A stretch of 64,000 nt of DNA. Origin: Candidatus Jidaibacter acanthamoeba. GTDB lineage: Bacteria > Pseudomonadota > Alphaproteobacteria > Rickettsiales > Midichloriaceae. A model generated the notes under the pieces. That model was given only the letters and a program-made list of their open reading frames with translations. It was not told the origin of the DNA and did not search any database. Position 1 is the stretch's first letter; every line of letters starts with the position of its first letter. The stretch covers positions 124,001 to 188,000 of the forward strand of contig NZ_JSWE01000096.1 in NCBI RefSeq assembly GCF_000815465.1, in the 5' to 3' direction. Below are positions 19,553-29,416 of the stretch, one piece after another. A program made the translations under genes and the position numbers.

Positions 19553-20629
19553 ATGCATATCTATCATAAGTATTTATATAAAGCCGTATTTTTGCAGTTT
19601 ATTGCCGTTCTAGCCACGCTTACTGGTATAGTTTGGATTACACAATCAATGAGGATTGTCGATCTCATAGTAAATAAAGGCATTAACTTTTTAGATTTTT
19701 TAAAAATTACTATGCTCTTAGTCCCATATCTGGTTTTTATTATTATTCCTGTGGCGTTGTTTTTTTCCGGTATTTCGGTAGCTTATAAATTTCTTTTAGA
19801 TAAAGAGATGATAATATTAAAAAGCATAGGTCTAAGCGATTTTCAAATTGCCAAACCTTTTCTAAATTTAGCAATTCTTATAGTTGGTTTAAGTTACATA
19901 ATTTCTTGTTATGTGCTTCCGTTAAGCTATGGAAAATTTAAAGATTTACAAGTATATTTCAGGAATAACTATGCTTCGATATTGCTTGAAGAGGGGGTGT
20001 TCAGTTCCCAGGTTAACAAGCTGACATTATATGTTGATAAGAAGATAGATGAGAAAACATACGGCGGAATTGTGGTCTATGATAATAGAGAAGTCAATAA
20101 CCCTAAAGTAGTGTTTGCCAAAGAAGGGAAGATTTTTAAGACACAAAATAATTCTTGGTTTGAATTATATAACGGTAGCCATCAGGAAAAGAATATTTCC
20201 GGGGATGGGCTTTCAGTGTTGTATTTTGATAAATATTCCATCAACTTCAGCCTTTTTGAAGAGGATTATATCAGAACAATCGAACCGAATGAAAAATATA
20301 TTACTGAATTGTTTGATATATCTCCCGATGAAGAAAGTAAGAGAAATAAATTAATCAGCCATGGCCACTTTAGACTTTCTTGGCCTCTGAATTCGTTAGC
20401 GTTAATGATGTTGGCAACCTCAATGTTAATTACCAATAGTTATCAAAGAAAAGAGGGAGTTTATAGAAATTTAGTGGTAGGTATTTTAGGCATCGGATTT
20501 ATAATTTTATCTATTTTATTTAATAACTTTACTCTACATAATTTAAACTTTGCGGTACTTATGTACTTAGCGCCAATAGTACTGATGATATTTGCTTTAA
20601 TACGCTTTAAGGGGGCTAATAACCTTTGA
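19553..20629 (+). CDS. lptF: LPS export ABC transporter permease LptF
   Basis: 358 residues with six predicted membrane helices, three on each side of a periplasmic beta-jellyroll domain (about 130-250). The N-terminus, the LLDKEMIILKSIGLS coupling helix and the RLSWPLNSLALMMLATSMLITN helix fit the LptF/LptG permease family. The order and sequence fit LptF better than LptG. It forms the inner-membrane channel that with LptB2 extracts lipopolysaccharide. lptG is not adjacent, which is unlike the usual lptFG pair. Confidence 0.88.
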   Translation: MHIYHKYLYKAVFLQFIAVLATLTGIVWITQSMRIVDLIVNKGINFLDFLKITMLLVPYLVFIIIPVALFFSGISVAYKFLLDKEMIILKSIGLSDFQIAKPFLNLAILIVGLSYIISCYVLPLSYGKFKDLQVYFRNNYASILLEEGVFSSQVNKLTLYVDKKIDEKTYGGIVVYDNREVNNPKVVFAKEGKIFKTQNNSWFELYNGSHQEKNISGDGLSVLYFDKYSINFSLFEEDYIRTIEPNEKYITELFDISPDEESKRNKLISHGHFRLSWPLNSLALMMLATSMLITNSYQRKEGVYRNLVVGILGIGFIILSILFNNFTLHNLNFAVLMYLAPIVLMIFALIRFKGANNL

Positions 20630-20641
20630 AAATATTTAAAA

Positions 20642-20686
20642 GAAAAGGTTGAGTTTGTAAATCTTCGGCCAGCCCCAACCTTTTTA
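20642..20686 (+). terminator. Rho-independent terminator between lptF and the LRR gene
   Basis: AAAAGGTTG (20643-20651) pairs with CAACCTTTT (20676-20684), followed by further T. A-rich sequence on the left side allows use in both directions, suiting its position between convergent genes. Confidence 0.7.
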
Positions 20687-20705
20687 AACATTATTATGTT
20701 TTTTA

Positions 20706-22709
20706 TTACCTATATCTTTCATTTTTTTCTTCGTTATTGATTCTGTCAAGAAAATTAGGTGAGTCGGGAAGGCGGGGTATTATAGCCGCAGGGTTGTTTT
20801 CACCATAGGCAATTGTGCCGGTGCTTCCTGAAATTTCAGTCTCTTCTTCTAGAAGTAAAATTTCATCCTCATCATCAGAGATTAAATTAGGAAGATTAGG
20901 AGAGAAGATCTGCTCTTCTTCTGCAAACAACTCTTTTTCAAGGTCTAAAATTTCTTCTTCAAAGGTTTTATCAGTCTTTCTACGTTTATAATTTTGCTCT
21001 TCCTCTCTATCTTCTTCATTATCAGCTTCATATTCACGTTTATTATAGGAGCTATCATGTGCACTTTTCCCTGAAAAATTACTTTGGTTATCAGTTATAC
21101 ATATATTATGTAGAGAAGTTAAGGTTAGAGGGAAGGCTTGCGGCATACCTTCGGTAGATAAATTAACATCTTCAAGCTTTAAAAAGCTTAGTATATAAAT
21201 TATAATTTCTACGGGTAAATCTTGAAGAGTCCCAAGTTTATTAAGGTAATATAATTCTCCTATAGTTTTAGGAGCTATACCATGAAGTGAAAAATAACCG
21301 TTTCCTTTTGCATAGTTTAAAACTCCTTCTTTTATTTTCAGGTATCTTTCGTATTCTTCAGGCAAACATAATCTGATTCTATTATTTAATGCTGAAAGAA
21401 ATGATTTAATATTAGATAAATTAAACTTATTAAAATATTTAAAATTATTTTTTTCCACCGCTTCACAATGGGCTTCAAAAATAAGTTTATTATTATTTAA
21501 AGTAGTATTTATTTTCTCTAACATGTTATCAGAAATTTCGTTCCCCTTAAGCCACAAGTCAATAATATAAGCTTTCTTTTGAATTACTTCTAATAATTTT
21601 AATGCTCCCTCGTTATCAATTTTGTTATTGCATAAATCAATGCTTGTTATTCGTGAGTTATTTTCTAATATTTCTAATATATACGGAATACTATCGTTGT
21701 TCAGCTTCCACCAACTTAAATTTAATATTTCTAAAGAGTCATTATTTACTATTGAATCTGCTAGAAAGGGTAAAAGAAATTGTATAGATTTACCAGAATA
21801 CCCTAAATAAAAGTACTTTAAAGAATGATTTTCTTTTAAAGATCGTACTATGTTTATTAAAGAACAAATAGATATTGTTCTTTCATTAATATATAGTTCA
21901 ATAGCCTCCAAAAAAGAATTATGTTTTATAATTTTTATAATATTTACATATTCAAATAGCCATACATTTCTATAATTAACTCCACTTAATGATAAATTAC
22001 GTAAAAATCTATTTTTTTGTAAAGCTTTGGAAGTTATTTCATAAAATGCTTTATTGTTTACATCAAGAAAAAGATCAAGCGAGCATATTTTACTAGAGCT
22101 TAAAATTTTTATAATATTCGAAGTTTCTCCATCTTCAATAGTCGCAAAATGTGTATCCTTTATAGATAAAGACAATTTAGGTAATATTTCCTCTTCTGAT
22201 ACTGCTTGCAAAAATTCATCGGAATATCTTATTTGATTACCGATTAAACAAAGTTTGCAATTACGATGATTTTTAAATGCATTTATTATATATATTGCCC
22301 CGCTGTCTGATATTGAATTTTGAGACATATTAAAAAAGTGTATATTATTTTTACTACTTAAGACATTAGCTATATAAACAGCCTCCTTATCGATAAGTCT
22401 ACACTGCAACCATGAGATCTGCTTTAGTTTAGGAATGGTTGCCATAGCTTCAGCTAACACTTTTATTCCAAAGCTGTCATCAGCTCTATCTAAAGCCAGA
22501 CTAGTTAAGAATATTGATTCCAAAGATATCGAATCGGTTATAGCTTCTGATAATAAAATCATCTTTGCGAAATCCAGCTCAATACCATATAGGTCAATTT
22601 CCTTGCAATCTTTCAGCAAGTTTTTAAATAGATTTAATTGTTCGCCAGGATTTATTTCTTCAGATAACGTTATAAATTTTGACCAATCTACGTTGGTGAA
22701 GGTTTTCAT
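20706..22709 (-). CDS. Leucine-rich-repeat protein with F-box and basic/acidic C-terminus
   Basis: 667 residues, no signal peptide. Residues about 35-410 form ribonuclease-inhibitor-type leucine-rich repeats, for example LEILNLSWWKLNNDSIPYIL and ITSIDLCNNKIDNEGALKLL. At 497-515 LPVEIIIYILSFLKLEDV matches the F-box core LPxExxxxILSFLxxxD(L/V), the eukaryotic motif that binds Skp1. After it come KRRKTD (575-580), a likely nuclear-localisation-type cluster, and a strongly acidic region (580-623). F-box plus LRR is the arrangement of eukaryotic SCF substrate receptors, here with the F-box after the repeats. A host-directed effector is the natural hypothesis. The gene converges on lptF. Confidence 0.8.
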   Translation of the reverse strand: MKTFTNVDWSKFITLSEEINPGEQLNLFKNLLKDCKEIDLYGIELDFAKMILLSEAITDSISLESIFLTSLALDRADDSFGIKVLAEAMATIPKLKQISWLQCRLIDKEAVYIANVLSSKNNIHFFNMSQNSISDSGAIYIINAFKNHRNCKLCLIGNQIRYSDEFLQAVSEEEILPKLSLSIKDTHFATIEDGETSNIIKILSSSKICSLDLFLDVNNKAFYEITSKALQKNRFLRNLSLSGVNYRNVWLFEYVNIIKIIKHNSFLEAIELYINERTISICSLINIVRSLKENHSLKYFYLGYSGKSIQFLLPFLADSIVNNDSLEILNLSWWKLNNDSIPYILEILENNSRITSIDLCNNKIDNEGALKLLEVIQKKAYIIDLWLKGNEISDNMLEKINTTLNNNKLIFEAHCEAVEKNNFKYFNKFNLSNIKSFLSALNNRIRLCLPEEYERYLKIKEGVLNYAKGNGYFSLHGIAPKTIGELYYLNKLGTLQDLPVEIIIYILSFLKLEDVNLSTEGMPQAFPLTLTSLHNICITDNQSNFSGKSAHDSSYNKREYEADNEEDREEEQNYKRRKTDKTFEEEILDLEKELFAEEEQIFSPNLPNLISDDEDEILLLEEETEISGSTGTIAYGENNPAAIIPRLPDSPNFLDRINNEEKNERYR

Positions 22710-22790
22710 AATTATATCATGCCATTAGTTTATGAAGCATAATATCATTATTCGGTTACAAAATTATTATAAAATAGAAAAAATAAAATT

Positions 22791-25364
22791 TTACCAAATA
22801 AATTTCAACCCTTCCTTATCTCCAAGAACTTTAATATTGCTATTTTCCTTAACTTCTCCGGTAAGTAATTTTTCCGCAAGCGGATTTTGGATATAATGCT
22901 GAATTACTCTCTTTAAAGGCCTTGCTCCGAACACTGGGTCATAGCCCTTATCAGCCAGCCAATCTTTAGCCGTATCATCAACTTCGAGAGTAATTTTTTT
23001 CTCTTTTAGTAAGGCTACTAAGCGCTTAAGCTGGATATCAACAATTTTATACATATGTTTGCGTGCCAGGCGGCTAAATAGAATGATTTCATCAAGCCGA
23101 TTTAAAAACTCGGGCTTAAAAGCACCTCTTACTACTTCCATTACTTGGTTTCTGGCTTGCTCAACTTCTGTACCTTCTGGAAGGGCAGCAATATATTCGG
23201 AACCTAAGTTAGAGGTAAGGATAATTACCGTATTTCTAAAATCAACCGTCCTGCCTTGGCCGTCGGTTAACCTCCCTTCATCCAATACTTGGAGCAATAT
23301 ATTAAACACGTCCGGATGTGCTTTCTCGATTTCATCGAAAAGAACCACCTGATAGGGTCTTCTCCTCACTGCTTCGGTTAACACTCCGCCTTCTTCATAG
23401 CCGACATATCCCGGAGGGGCTCCGATTAACCTTGCCACACTATGTTTTTCCATAAATTCAGACATATCAATTCTTACCATTGCTTTCTTATCATCAAATA
23501 AGAATTGACATAAGGCTTTGGTAAGTTCGGTTTTACCGACTCCGGTAGGCCCTAAGAATAAGAAGGAGCCGATTGGTTTTTCATAATCGGCAAGGCCGGC
23601 ACGTGATCTTCTCACTGCGCTTGCTATTGCTTTAACCGCGTTATCCTGACCGACCACATATTCCTTAATATGCTCTTCCATGTGTAAAAGTTTCTCTTTC
23701 TCTCCTTCAAGCATTTTATCTATCGGTATTCCCGTCCATCTGGAAACTATGGAGGCAATATCATTTTCAGTAATAGTTTCTTTTAGCATTTGCGTATCTT
23801 TTGAACTTTCGGCTTCCTGTACTTTTTTCTCCAGCTCAGGAATTATTCCGTATCTGATTTCTCCGGCTCTTTCGTAATTCCCGGATCTTTGAGCTGTTTC
23901 AAGTTCAATTTTAGCAGCATCAAGTTTTTCTTTATTCTTCTTAAGCTCGTTGATCTTGAGTTTCTCCGCTTGCCACTTACTGTTCAAATCAAAAGCTTTG
24001 GCTTCAACTTCTGCCAGATCTTTCTTCAACTTTTCAAGCCTGGTTTGTGAAGCGGGATCTTGTTCTTTTTCTAATGCTGAAATTTCTATTTTAAGCTGAA
24101 TTATTTTGCGATCAAGTTCATCTAAAGCTTCCGGCTTACTATCAACTTGCATGCGAAGCCTGCTGGCCGCCTCATCAATCAGGTCAATCGCCTTATCAGG
24201 CAAAAATCTCTCAGTGATATAGCGATTAGAAAGAGTGGCAGCTGCAACAATTGCGCTATCACTAATTCTTATCCCGTGATGCATTTCATATTTTTCCTTT
24301 AGACCGCGTAAAATTGAAACGGTATCCTCGACTGTCGGCTCAGGTATGAACACCGGTTGGAAGCGCCTTGCAAGGGCTGCATCTTTTTCAATATGTTTTC
24401 TGTACTCATCAAGCGTAGTTGCGCCGATACAGTGAAGTTCTCCTCTGGCAAGGGCGGGTTTAAGCAGGTTGGAAGCGTCCATCGCTCCTTCGGCGGCTCC
24501 GGCACCCACAAGTGTGTGAAGTTCATCTATAAACAGAATAATTTCTCCTTCTGCTGCAGAAACTTCATTTAAGACGGCTTTTAGCCTTTCTTCAAATTCT
24601 CCTCTAAATTTTGCACCCGCAATTAATGCGCCTAAATCTAAAGAAAAAAGCTTTTGATTATGCAGGTTCTCAGGCACGTCACCTGCAACCATTCTTTGAG
24701 CTAACCCTTCTATGATTGCGGTTTTCCCGACTCCCGGTTCACCGATGAGCACGGGGTTATTTTTAGTCCTACGGGAGAGCACCTGCATTGTTCTTCGGAT
24801 TTCTTCATCTCTTCCGATGACCGGATCAAGTTTACCTATTTCGGCAAGCTTAGTGATATCTTTGGCATATTTCTTTAACGCCTCAAAAGTAGCTTCTGCA
24901 TTTGCTGAATTTGCCGTTCTGCCTTTACGCATTTTTTCAATGGCGCTACTAATCTTATTTTCGGTAATTCCGGCGCTTTTTAGAATATTAAAGCTTTCAG
25001 TATCTTTTACTTTAGCTAAGGCTTGCAGAATTCTTTCTACAGTAACAAAGCTATCATTAAATTTGTTAGCTAGGGTATTTGCTTCTTCCAATATTTTAGC
25101 CGTTTCAGGCGAGAGAAAAAGTTGACCGGCACCTGAACCGGAAATTTTCGGTAGTTTATCCAAGCATGCTTTAACTTCAGCTTCTATTAACTTAGGATTT
25201 GCATCGCAGGCGGTAAGTAGGCTTGCAATAAAATCATCATCTTCTTTTAACAATGCATACATAATATGCTCAGGCATAAATTTTTGATGATTGCTTGCAA
25301 CGGCACCGGTTTGCGCGTGTTGTATTACTTCTCTGGCTCTTTCGGTAAATTTCTCAAAATTCAT
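22791..25364 (-). CDS. clpB: Protein disaggregase ClpB
   Basis: 857 residues, full length. In order: an N-terminal Clp repeat domain (1-145); the first AAA+ module with Walker A GEPGVGKT (208-215); the coiled-coil M-domain (about 400-520); the second AAA+ module with GPTGVGKT (near 605); and the C-terminal D2-small domain. [18 protein letters not shown] is characteristic of the ClpB middle domain and excludes ClpA and ClpC. With DnaK/GrpE it rescues aggregated proteins. It starts with [18 protein letters not shown] and is a single gene. Confidence 0.98.
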   Translation of the reverse strand: MNFEKFTERAREVIQHAQTGAVASNHQKFMPEHIMYALLKEDDDFIASLLTACDANPKLIEAEVKACLDKLPKISGSGAGQLFLSPETAKILEEANTLANKFNDSFVTVERILQALAKVKDTESFNILKSAGITENKISSAIEKMRKGRTANSANAEATFEALKKYAKDITKLAEIGKLDPVIGRDEEIRRTMQVLSRRTKNNPVLIGEPGVGKTAIIEGLAQRMVAGDVPENLHNQKLFSLDLGALIAGAKFRGEFEERLKAVLNEVSAAEGEIILFIDELHTLVGAGAAEGAMDASNLLKPALARGELHCIGATTLDEYRKHIEKDAALARRFQPVFIPEPTVEDTVSILRGLKEKYEMHHGIRISDSAIVAAATLSNRYITERFLPDKAIDLIDEAASRLRMQVDSKPEALDELDRKIIQLKIEISALEKEQDPASQTRLEKLKKDLAEVEAKAFDLNSKWQAEKLKINELKKNKEKLDAAKIELETAQRSGNYERAGEIRYGIIPELEKKVQEAESSKDTQMLKETITENDIASIVSRWTGIPIDKMLEGEKEKLLHMEEHIKEYVVGQDNAVKAIASAVRRSRAGLADYEKPIGSFLFLGPTGVGKTELTKALCQFLFDDKKAMVRIDMSEFMEKHSVARLIGAPPGYVGYEEGGVLTEAVRRRPYQVVLFDEIEKAHPDVFNILLQVLDEGRLTDGQGRTVDFRNTVIILTSNLGSEYIAALPEGTEVEQARNQVMEVVRGAFKPEFLNRLDEIILFSRLARKHMYKIVDIQLKRLVALLKEKKITLEVDDTAKDWLADKGYDPVFGARPLKRVIQHYIQNPLAEKLLTGEVKENSNIKVLGDKEGLKFIW

Positions 25365-25508
25365 CTTATTACCTTTTAATTTCTCTGTTGAATAAATATG
25401 TAGTAAGGATATTTACTTTTTTAAAGAGTAGTTAATTAAGAAAATTTACATATCATTTTTTTAAAATTCAACTCAAGCATATATTTTTTTATAAAAACAG
25501 CAGGTGGG

Positions 25509-25958
25509 CTATGCTCTTAGCACGCATAAGTATCTTGGTATAGAATATGAATTATTCTCAATTAGTTGTGTCATAAATCCAAGGTTTTGATAAAAACTTA
25601 CAGACTCGTTATCAGTTTCCGCTTCAATTATATTTAAATCATATTTTATAGGTAAGGTTTTTATTACTTTTGTGCCAATACCTTCTTTTTGGAAATCTGG
25701 CAAAATACTTATATGCTTTATAATTCCTTTATTGAGTCTTAGCTCTATACCTAAAAGACCTATTAAGTCATTGTTCTTTTCAATTCCAAGTAAATCAGTG
25801 GAATCCGTATGAAGATAATAATTAATGGTATCTTGGACTTTCTCCTCTGTGCTTGGATAAGTACATGATAATAATAGAGTTTTAATCAGATCAAAATATG
25901 AATCCTGATTTAGTGCAACCTTCAAATCAATAAGAGAAATTTCATCCATATCAAACAC
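25509..25958 (-). CDS. GNAT-family N-acetyltransferase
   Basis: 149 residues. The GNAT core is visible in the C-terminal half: IKHISILPDFQKEGIGTKVIKTLP carries the acetyl-CoA loop (Q-K-E-G-I-G). IIEAETDNESVSFYQNLGFMTQ is the following beta-alpha motif. The N-terminal half is divergent, so the substrate cannot be inferred. It stands alone upstream of clpB on the same strand with a gap of about 145 bp. Confidence 0.85.
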   Translation of the reverse strand: MFDMDEISLIDLKVALNQDSYFDLIKTLLLSCTYPSTEEKVQDTINYYLHTDSTDLLGIEKNNDLIGLLGIELRLNKGIIKHISILPDFQKEGIGTKVIKTLPIKYDLNIIEAETDNESVSFYQNLGFMTQLIENNSYSIPRYLCVLRA

Positions 25959-26118
25959 TTTTATAAAAAATTAATAAAATTTTCATAAATGTAACTTAAA
26001 CGTTAATTAATTGGTGCAACTTATAAAGTTAATATGTTAAGTTGGCAATAGAATTATATTATTTTTTAGATAATAAAGAGATTAGGGGATAATCCTAGTG
26101 AATATTTGAAATGGTATT

Positions 26119-26140
26119 GAGCCATGCGTAAACACGGCTC
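26119..26140 (-). terminator. Hairpin downstream of the ferritin-like gene
   Basis: GAGCCATG (26119-26126) pairs with CACGGCTC (26133-26140) around a 6-base loop, with one G-U-type pair. It lies 23 bp after the ferritin-like stop on the minus strand. No clear T tract follows on either strand, so termination is only probable. Confidence 0.4.
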
Positions 26141-26162
26141 ATATATTATCATATATTAAGAT

Positions 26163-26606
26163 TTAAGCAGTAGTTTCTTCCAGCCATTTTTTGTGTCTGC
26201 GTTCATCTTCTCTGGCATTTTTAATGAAGTCATCCGCGCTGCTTGGCCTATCTTCATGGTTAAGCATTCTTTCATAAGCAGTGTTAGTATCTTCCTCAGC
26301 AGCAAGCATTGCTTTTAAAATTGAGGCATCACCGATTAATTTTGCGATCGCTACTCTTCCGATCATAAGTACTTGCTTGCCGCTTGGACCATCGGTGAAT
26401 TCTTCGCCGCTTGCCTTTAAAAGCTTTCTGATTCCTTCAATGTGACGTTCATGGTCGGCTTTAAACTCATTTAATTTAGCTTTATAGTTTTCATCATTAA
26501 GCCTATCAACTGCAGCTGTATAAGTTTCAGTTGCATCATATTCAAGTTCCAATAAATCTTTTAATGCGTCAGTAAATCTAGCTTGGGTGCCTACTAATGT
26601 AACCAT
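26163..26606 (-). CDS. Ferritin-like four-helix protein, PA2169/DUF2383 type
   Basis: About 147 residues. Acidic/histidine helix motifs are spaced like a ferritin-like diiron bundle: LELEYDATETY, DHERHIEGIRKLL, LAAEEDTNTAYERML and AREDERRHKKWLEETT. This matches the PA2169/DUF2383 family, whose role is not established; metal or oxidative-stress handling is inferred. Two ATGs are possible. AGGAG (26614-26618) is 1 base from the ATG at 26612 but 7 bases from the ATG at 26606, so I place the start at 26606. Confidence 0.85.
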   Translation of the reverse strand: MVTLVGTQARFTDALKDLLELEYDATETYTAAVDRLNDENYKAKLNEFKADHERHIEGIRKLLKASGEEFTDGPSGKQVLMIGRVAIAKLIGDASILKAMLAAEEDTNTAYERMLNHEDRPSSADDFIKNAREDERRHKKWLEETTA

Positions 26607-26755
26607 AGTCATTCTCCTTTATATTTTTAACTTTTAATAATTTTATTGTTTTTAAGGATATTTCAAAGGTGAAAATAGTAAAAGTTTAACGTTGCCTAGC
26701 TTTAAAGCTTATATAATCTCTTTTTTATTAAAGAAATAAGAAAATTGAGGTCATT

Positions 26756-27181
26756 ATGAGTAATAAACTGATAGTTATAGCAGATGCTAAAAATGCTATT
26801 TTTTATAAAGCGGTAGGCCTAAAAGTTACTGAGCAAAACAGTCAAATTAATGCTGATGATTTTAATATTGAGCACAAACATCCGCCAAGACGAGAAGGAT
26901 TTAACCATGTCGGCTCTACCCCGAGCCATTTTTTTGATCCTCATTCCGAGTTTAAAAACCTTGAAAGAGATGAGTTTTGTAAAGAGGTAGTCAACCATAT
27001 TGATTCAGTTTGCAACCATGAAAAATTTGATGAACTGATCATTGTAGCTGAGCCTAAAACTTTAGGAGACATACGTAGCAACCTTAACCCGAAGCTTAAA
27101 ACCCTTGTTACTAGAGAAATTTCTAAGGATTTAATACATGCGGATAAAACTTCAATAGAAAATCACATCTTTAGTAATTAA
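26756..27181 (+). CDS. Host attachment protein family (AtsE-like, baeRF-related)
   Basis: 141 residues. LIVIADAKNAIFYKA at the N-terminus, the central PPRREG and HFFDPHSEFKNLERDEF segments and the later FDELIIVAEPKTLGDIRSNL block match the host-attachment (AtsE) family. Related folds are archaeal-release-factor-like. The family was named from Agrobacterium attachment work, but its biochemistry is unclear. GAGG precedes the ATG at a good distance. It is divergent from the ferritin-like gene, so the two may share stress regulation. Confidence 0.85.
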   Translation: MSNKLIVIADAKNAIFYKAVGLKVTEQNSQINADDFNIEHKHPPRREGFNHVGSTPSHFFDPHSEFKNLERDEFCKEVVNHIDSVCNHEKFDELIIVAEPKTLGDIRSNLNPKLKTLVTREISKDLIHADKTSIENHIFSN

Positions 27182-27268
27182 ATTTATTAGACTATATTGA
27201 ATAAATAGTTAATATAATTTTAAAATTTAGTATAATAAAATATATAAACCATTCTTAAGAGGAAGATA

Positions 27269-27703
27269 ATGAAATCGGGGAGGGAAAGTAGTAAAAGCCT
27301 TTTACCTAAATTGATGAGTACAGGTGAAAAGCAAAAATTCATAGATTGTTTTGACTTTTTAAGTCAGGATAATTACAAATTTTATGACAGTAATGATGAA
27401 GAGATTAGTAATACTGATGAGTTGATAAAATCAATAATTCCTAAATTAAGCTATTTTAAAGATGTCGAAGAACTTTTATTGCAAATATTGGAGATTAAAA
27501 GTAAGGAAGATGAATGTATTGAATTATTTACAGACCATAGTATAAAAGTTGAAGAGTACAATGATCAAAATAATTTTTTATTGAATGATAGCATATTTAC
27601 AGCCAGCCAGAATACTACTGACGAATATTCTGAGCAGCACATTTATTCTATTTCTATAATTTTCGGAGATAATGCGGGTTATCATATTTCTTCCATGATA
27701 TAA
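27269..27703 (+). CDS. Orphan protein, paralogue of the next gene
   Basis: 144 residues, acidic, soluble, no recognised domain. An AGAGGAAG Shine-Dalgarno supports the ATG. Residues about 12-97 align with residues about 32-118 of the next protein. Shared pattern: L(L/I)P(K/Q)L, C(F/Y)(D/N)FL, a KFxDS motif (KFYDS here), EI followed by an Asn, an SKED stretch and a terminal V-x-(E/K)-x-x-N-like end. The tail (98-144) differs. The pair looks like a tandem duplication. Function unknown. Confidence 0.7.
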   Translation: MKSGRESSKSLLPKLMSTGEKQKFIDCFDFLSQDNYKFYDSNDEEISNTDELIKSIIPKLSYFKDVEELLLQILEIKSKEDECIELFTDHSIKVEEYNDQNNFLLNDSIFTASQNTTDEYSEQHIYSISIIFGDNAGYHISSMI

Positions 27704-27747
27704 TGAATCTTATTCCAATTAAAATTTTGCTAACTGAATAAAAGATT

Positions 27748-28377
27748 ATGAAGAAAAAAGAAGAAATAACTATTAGGTTTGAAGATTTAAAGAAAGCTTT
27801 GGAAGATTCCAAAAATGCTTTTCTGGAAATCCGTGAATTAATTCCACAACTGAAAAAGACAAATGCTGAGGAATGTTATAACTTCTTGACTAATAAATAT
27901 CAGCTTAAATTCTGTGATTCACTCGGTAAAGAGATTAATAATTTTAATAATTTATATAATACTTTTAAAAACAGCTTATCCGATAAAGAAATTATAATAG
28001 ATGCTTTAGGGAAAGAGAGTAAAGAGGATTTAGCAAAACAATGTTTGGATATGTTTAAGAAAGAAGGAGTATATGTATTAGAAAAATTAAGCAATCTTGA
28101 TATTGAAAATCTTAGTGAGTATACATTCCAGGCTAATAATGAGCTAAGTACGCTCAAAGCAGTAGAAATAGAAGGAAATCCCTCACAAAATTACAGTAAT
28201 GATTTACAGGATATTGTTACGACAAGTTTAGATTTTTCCTTAAGTATAAGTGAAGAAGAAATCTATAGAGAGGAAGTATTTCAACAAGAATATCAAGAAA
28301 TAAAATATACAATACCTACTTCTGAAGAATTATTAGATACTTTATTGACAGCTTTTAGTACAATTGAAAGTCAATAA
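27748..28377 (+). CDS. Orphan protein, longer paralogue of the preceding gene
   Basis: 209 residues, acidic, soluble and mostly helical. It shares the KFxDS (KFCDS here), EINN and ESKED signature region with the 144-residue protein 44 bp upstream, plus an N-terminal coiled helix (1-30) and a Glu/Ser/Thr-rich C-terminal extension (150-209). No known family is recognised. It precedes the CDF transporter by 29 bp on the same strand and may be cotranscribed with it. Confidence 0.7.
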   Translation: MKKKEEITIRFEDLKKALEDSKNAFLEIRELIPQLKKTNAEECYNFLTNKYQLKFCDSLGKEINNFNNLYNTFKNSLSDKEIIIDALGKESKEDLAKQCLDMFKKEGVYVLEKLSNLDIENLSEYTFQANNELSTLKAVEIEGNPSQNYSNDLQDIVTTSLDFSLSISEEEIYREEVFQQEYQEIKYTIPTSEELLDTLLTAFSTIESQ

Positions 28378-28406
28378 AAAATATTTTTCATATAAAGGAA
28401 TAGATA

Positions 28407-29312
28407 ATGAGTGATATACACGGTCATACTCATAATAATTATGGTGATAATATAAATTTAGATAAGAATTATTTATTTAAAGCACTTTTATTAACTCTGA
28501 GTTTTATGGTTATTGAAATAATTGTAGCATTTGTTACCGGCTCTCTTACCATTCTTTCCGATGCCGGGCATATGTTTACCGATACTTTGGCTCTAGGCTT
28601 ATCATGGTATTCGATAAAGTTATCCTCTAAAAAAGCTAATAATACATTTTCATATGGATACCATAGGGCTCAGATTATAGCGGCACTACTTAATGGGATT
28701 ACACTATTTATACTATCAATATATATTATTATTGAAGCTATCATAAAAATACAAAATCCGGTAGAGTTGGACGGGTCTATACTTATTTGGGTAGGAGGCG
28801 CAGGCTTTATAGTTAATTTACTGGGGTTATATTTTATAACTAAAGCTTCTTACAATAATATTAATATTAGAAGTGCTCTATATCACGTGTTAAGTGATAT
28901 GTTCGGATCATTAGCAGCAGTGATTGCAGGATGTATTATTATTTATACGCAATGGATGCTGATTGACCCGATTCTATCAATCTTAATTTCCATTCTTTTT
29001 ATTAGAATAACTTGGAAACTTCTTACGGAATCTCTTTCCATTCTGATGGAAACTGCACCTTCCGATATTGATTATCAAAAATTGGAAAATGATATTAAAA
29101 ATGTTAACTCTAAAATAATTGATCTTCACCATATCCATATTTGGTCAATTAATAAGAGTAAAAAGTTTATTACTCTGCACATTAAAGTTAAAGATTCTTC
29201 GGAAAATGACCTAATTATTACTTCATTAGAAAAGATTTTGCACAATAATTTTCATATAGAGCATTCAACTATTCAAATTGAAAACGAACTTTGTAATAAT
29301 AAAGCATGCTAA
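28407..29312 (+). CDS. Cation diffusion facilitator (zinc/divalent metal efflux)
   Basis: 301 residues with six membrane helices. The metal site is seen as HxxxD in SDAGHMFTD (His55, Asp59, TM2) and again in HVLSDMFGS (TM5). A cytoplasmic C-terminal domain carries DLHHIHIWSINKSKKFITLHI. The N-terminus HGHTHNN is a histidine-rich metal patch. This matches the CzcD/ZitB branch, which exports Zn2+ or similar ions in exchange for protons. Metal specificity is not certain. AAAGGAATAG supports the start. Confidence 0.93.
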   Translation: MSDIHGHTHNNYGDNINLDKNYLFKALLLTLSFMVIEIIVAFVTGSLTILSDAGHMFTDTLALGLSWYSIKLSSKKANNTFSYGYHRAQIIAALLNGITLFILSIYIIIEAIIKIQNPVELDGSILIWVGGAGFIVNLLGLYFITKASYNNINIRSALYHVLSDMFGSLAAVIAGCIIIYTQWMLIDPILSILISILFIRITWKLLTESLSILMETAPSDIDYQKLENDIKNVNSKIIDLHHIHIWSINKSKKFITLHIKVKDSSENDLIITSLEKILHNNFHIEHSTIQIENELCNNKAC

Positions 29313-29416
29313 AAGAAACCTAAAAGTTGAAATAACTATAATATTTTACTTTGAATTTTATTTATATTCGTTCAACTATCAGTCTTTAAAAGAAAAATAT
29401 ATATTAAGAGGCCGGT

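Noticed and set aside
25430-25480. Possible RpoH promoter upstream of clpB (CTTGAG on the minus strand at 25472-25477)
   Set aside because: The -10 half does not match the heat-shock consensus and the region is too AT-rich for a reliable call.
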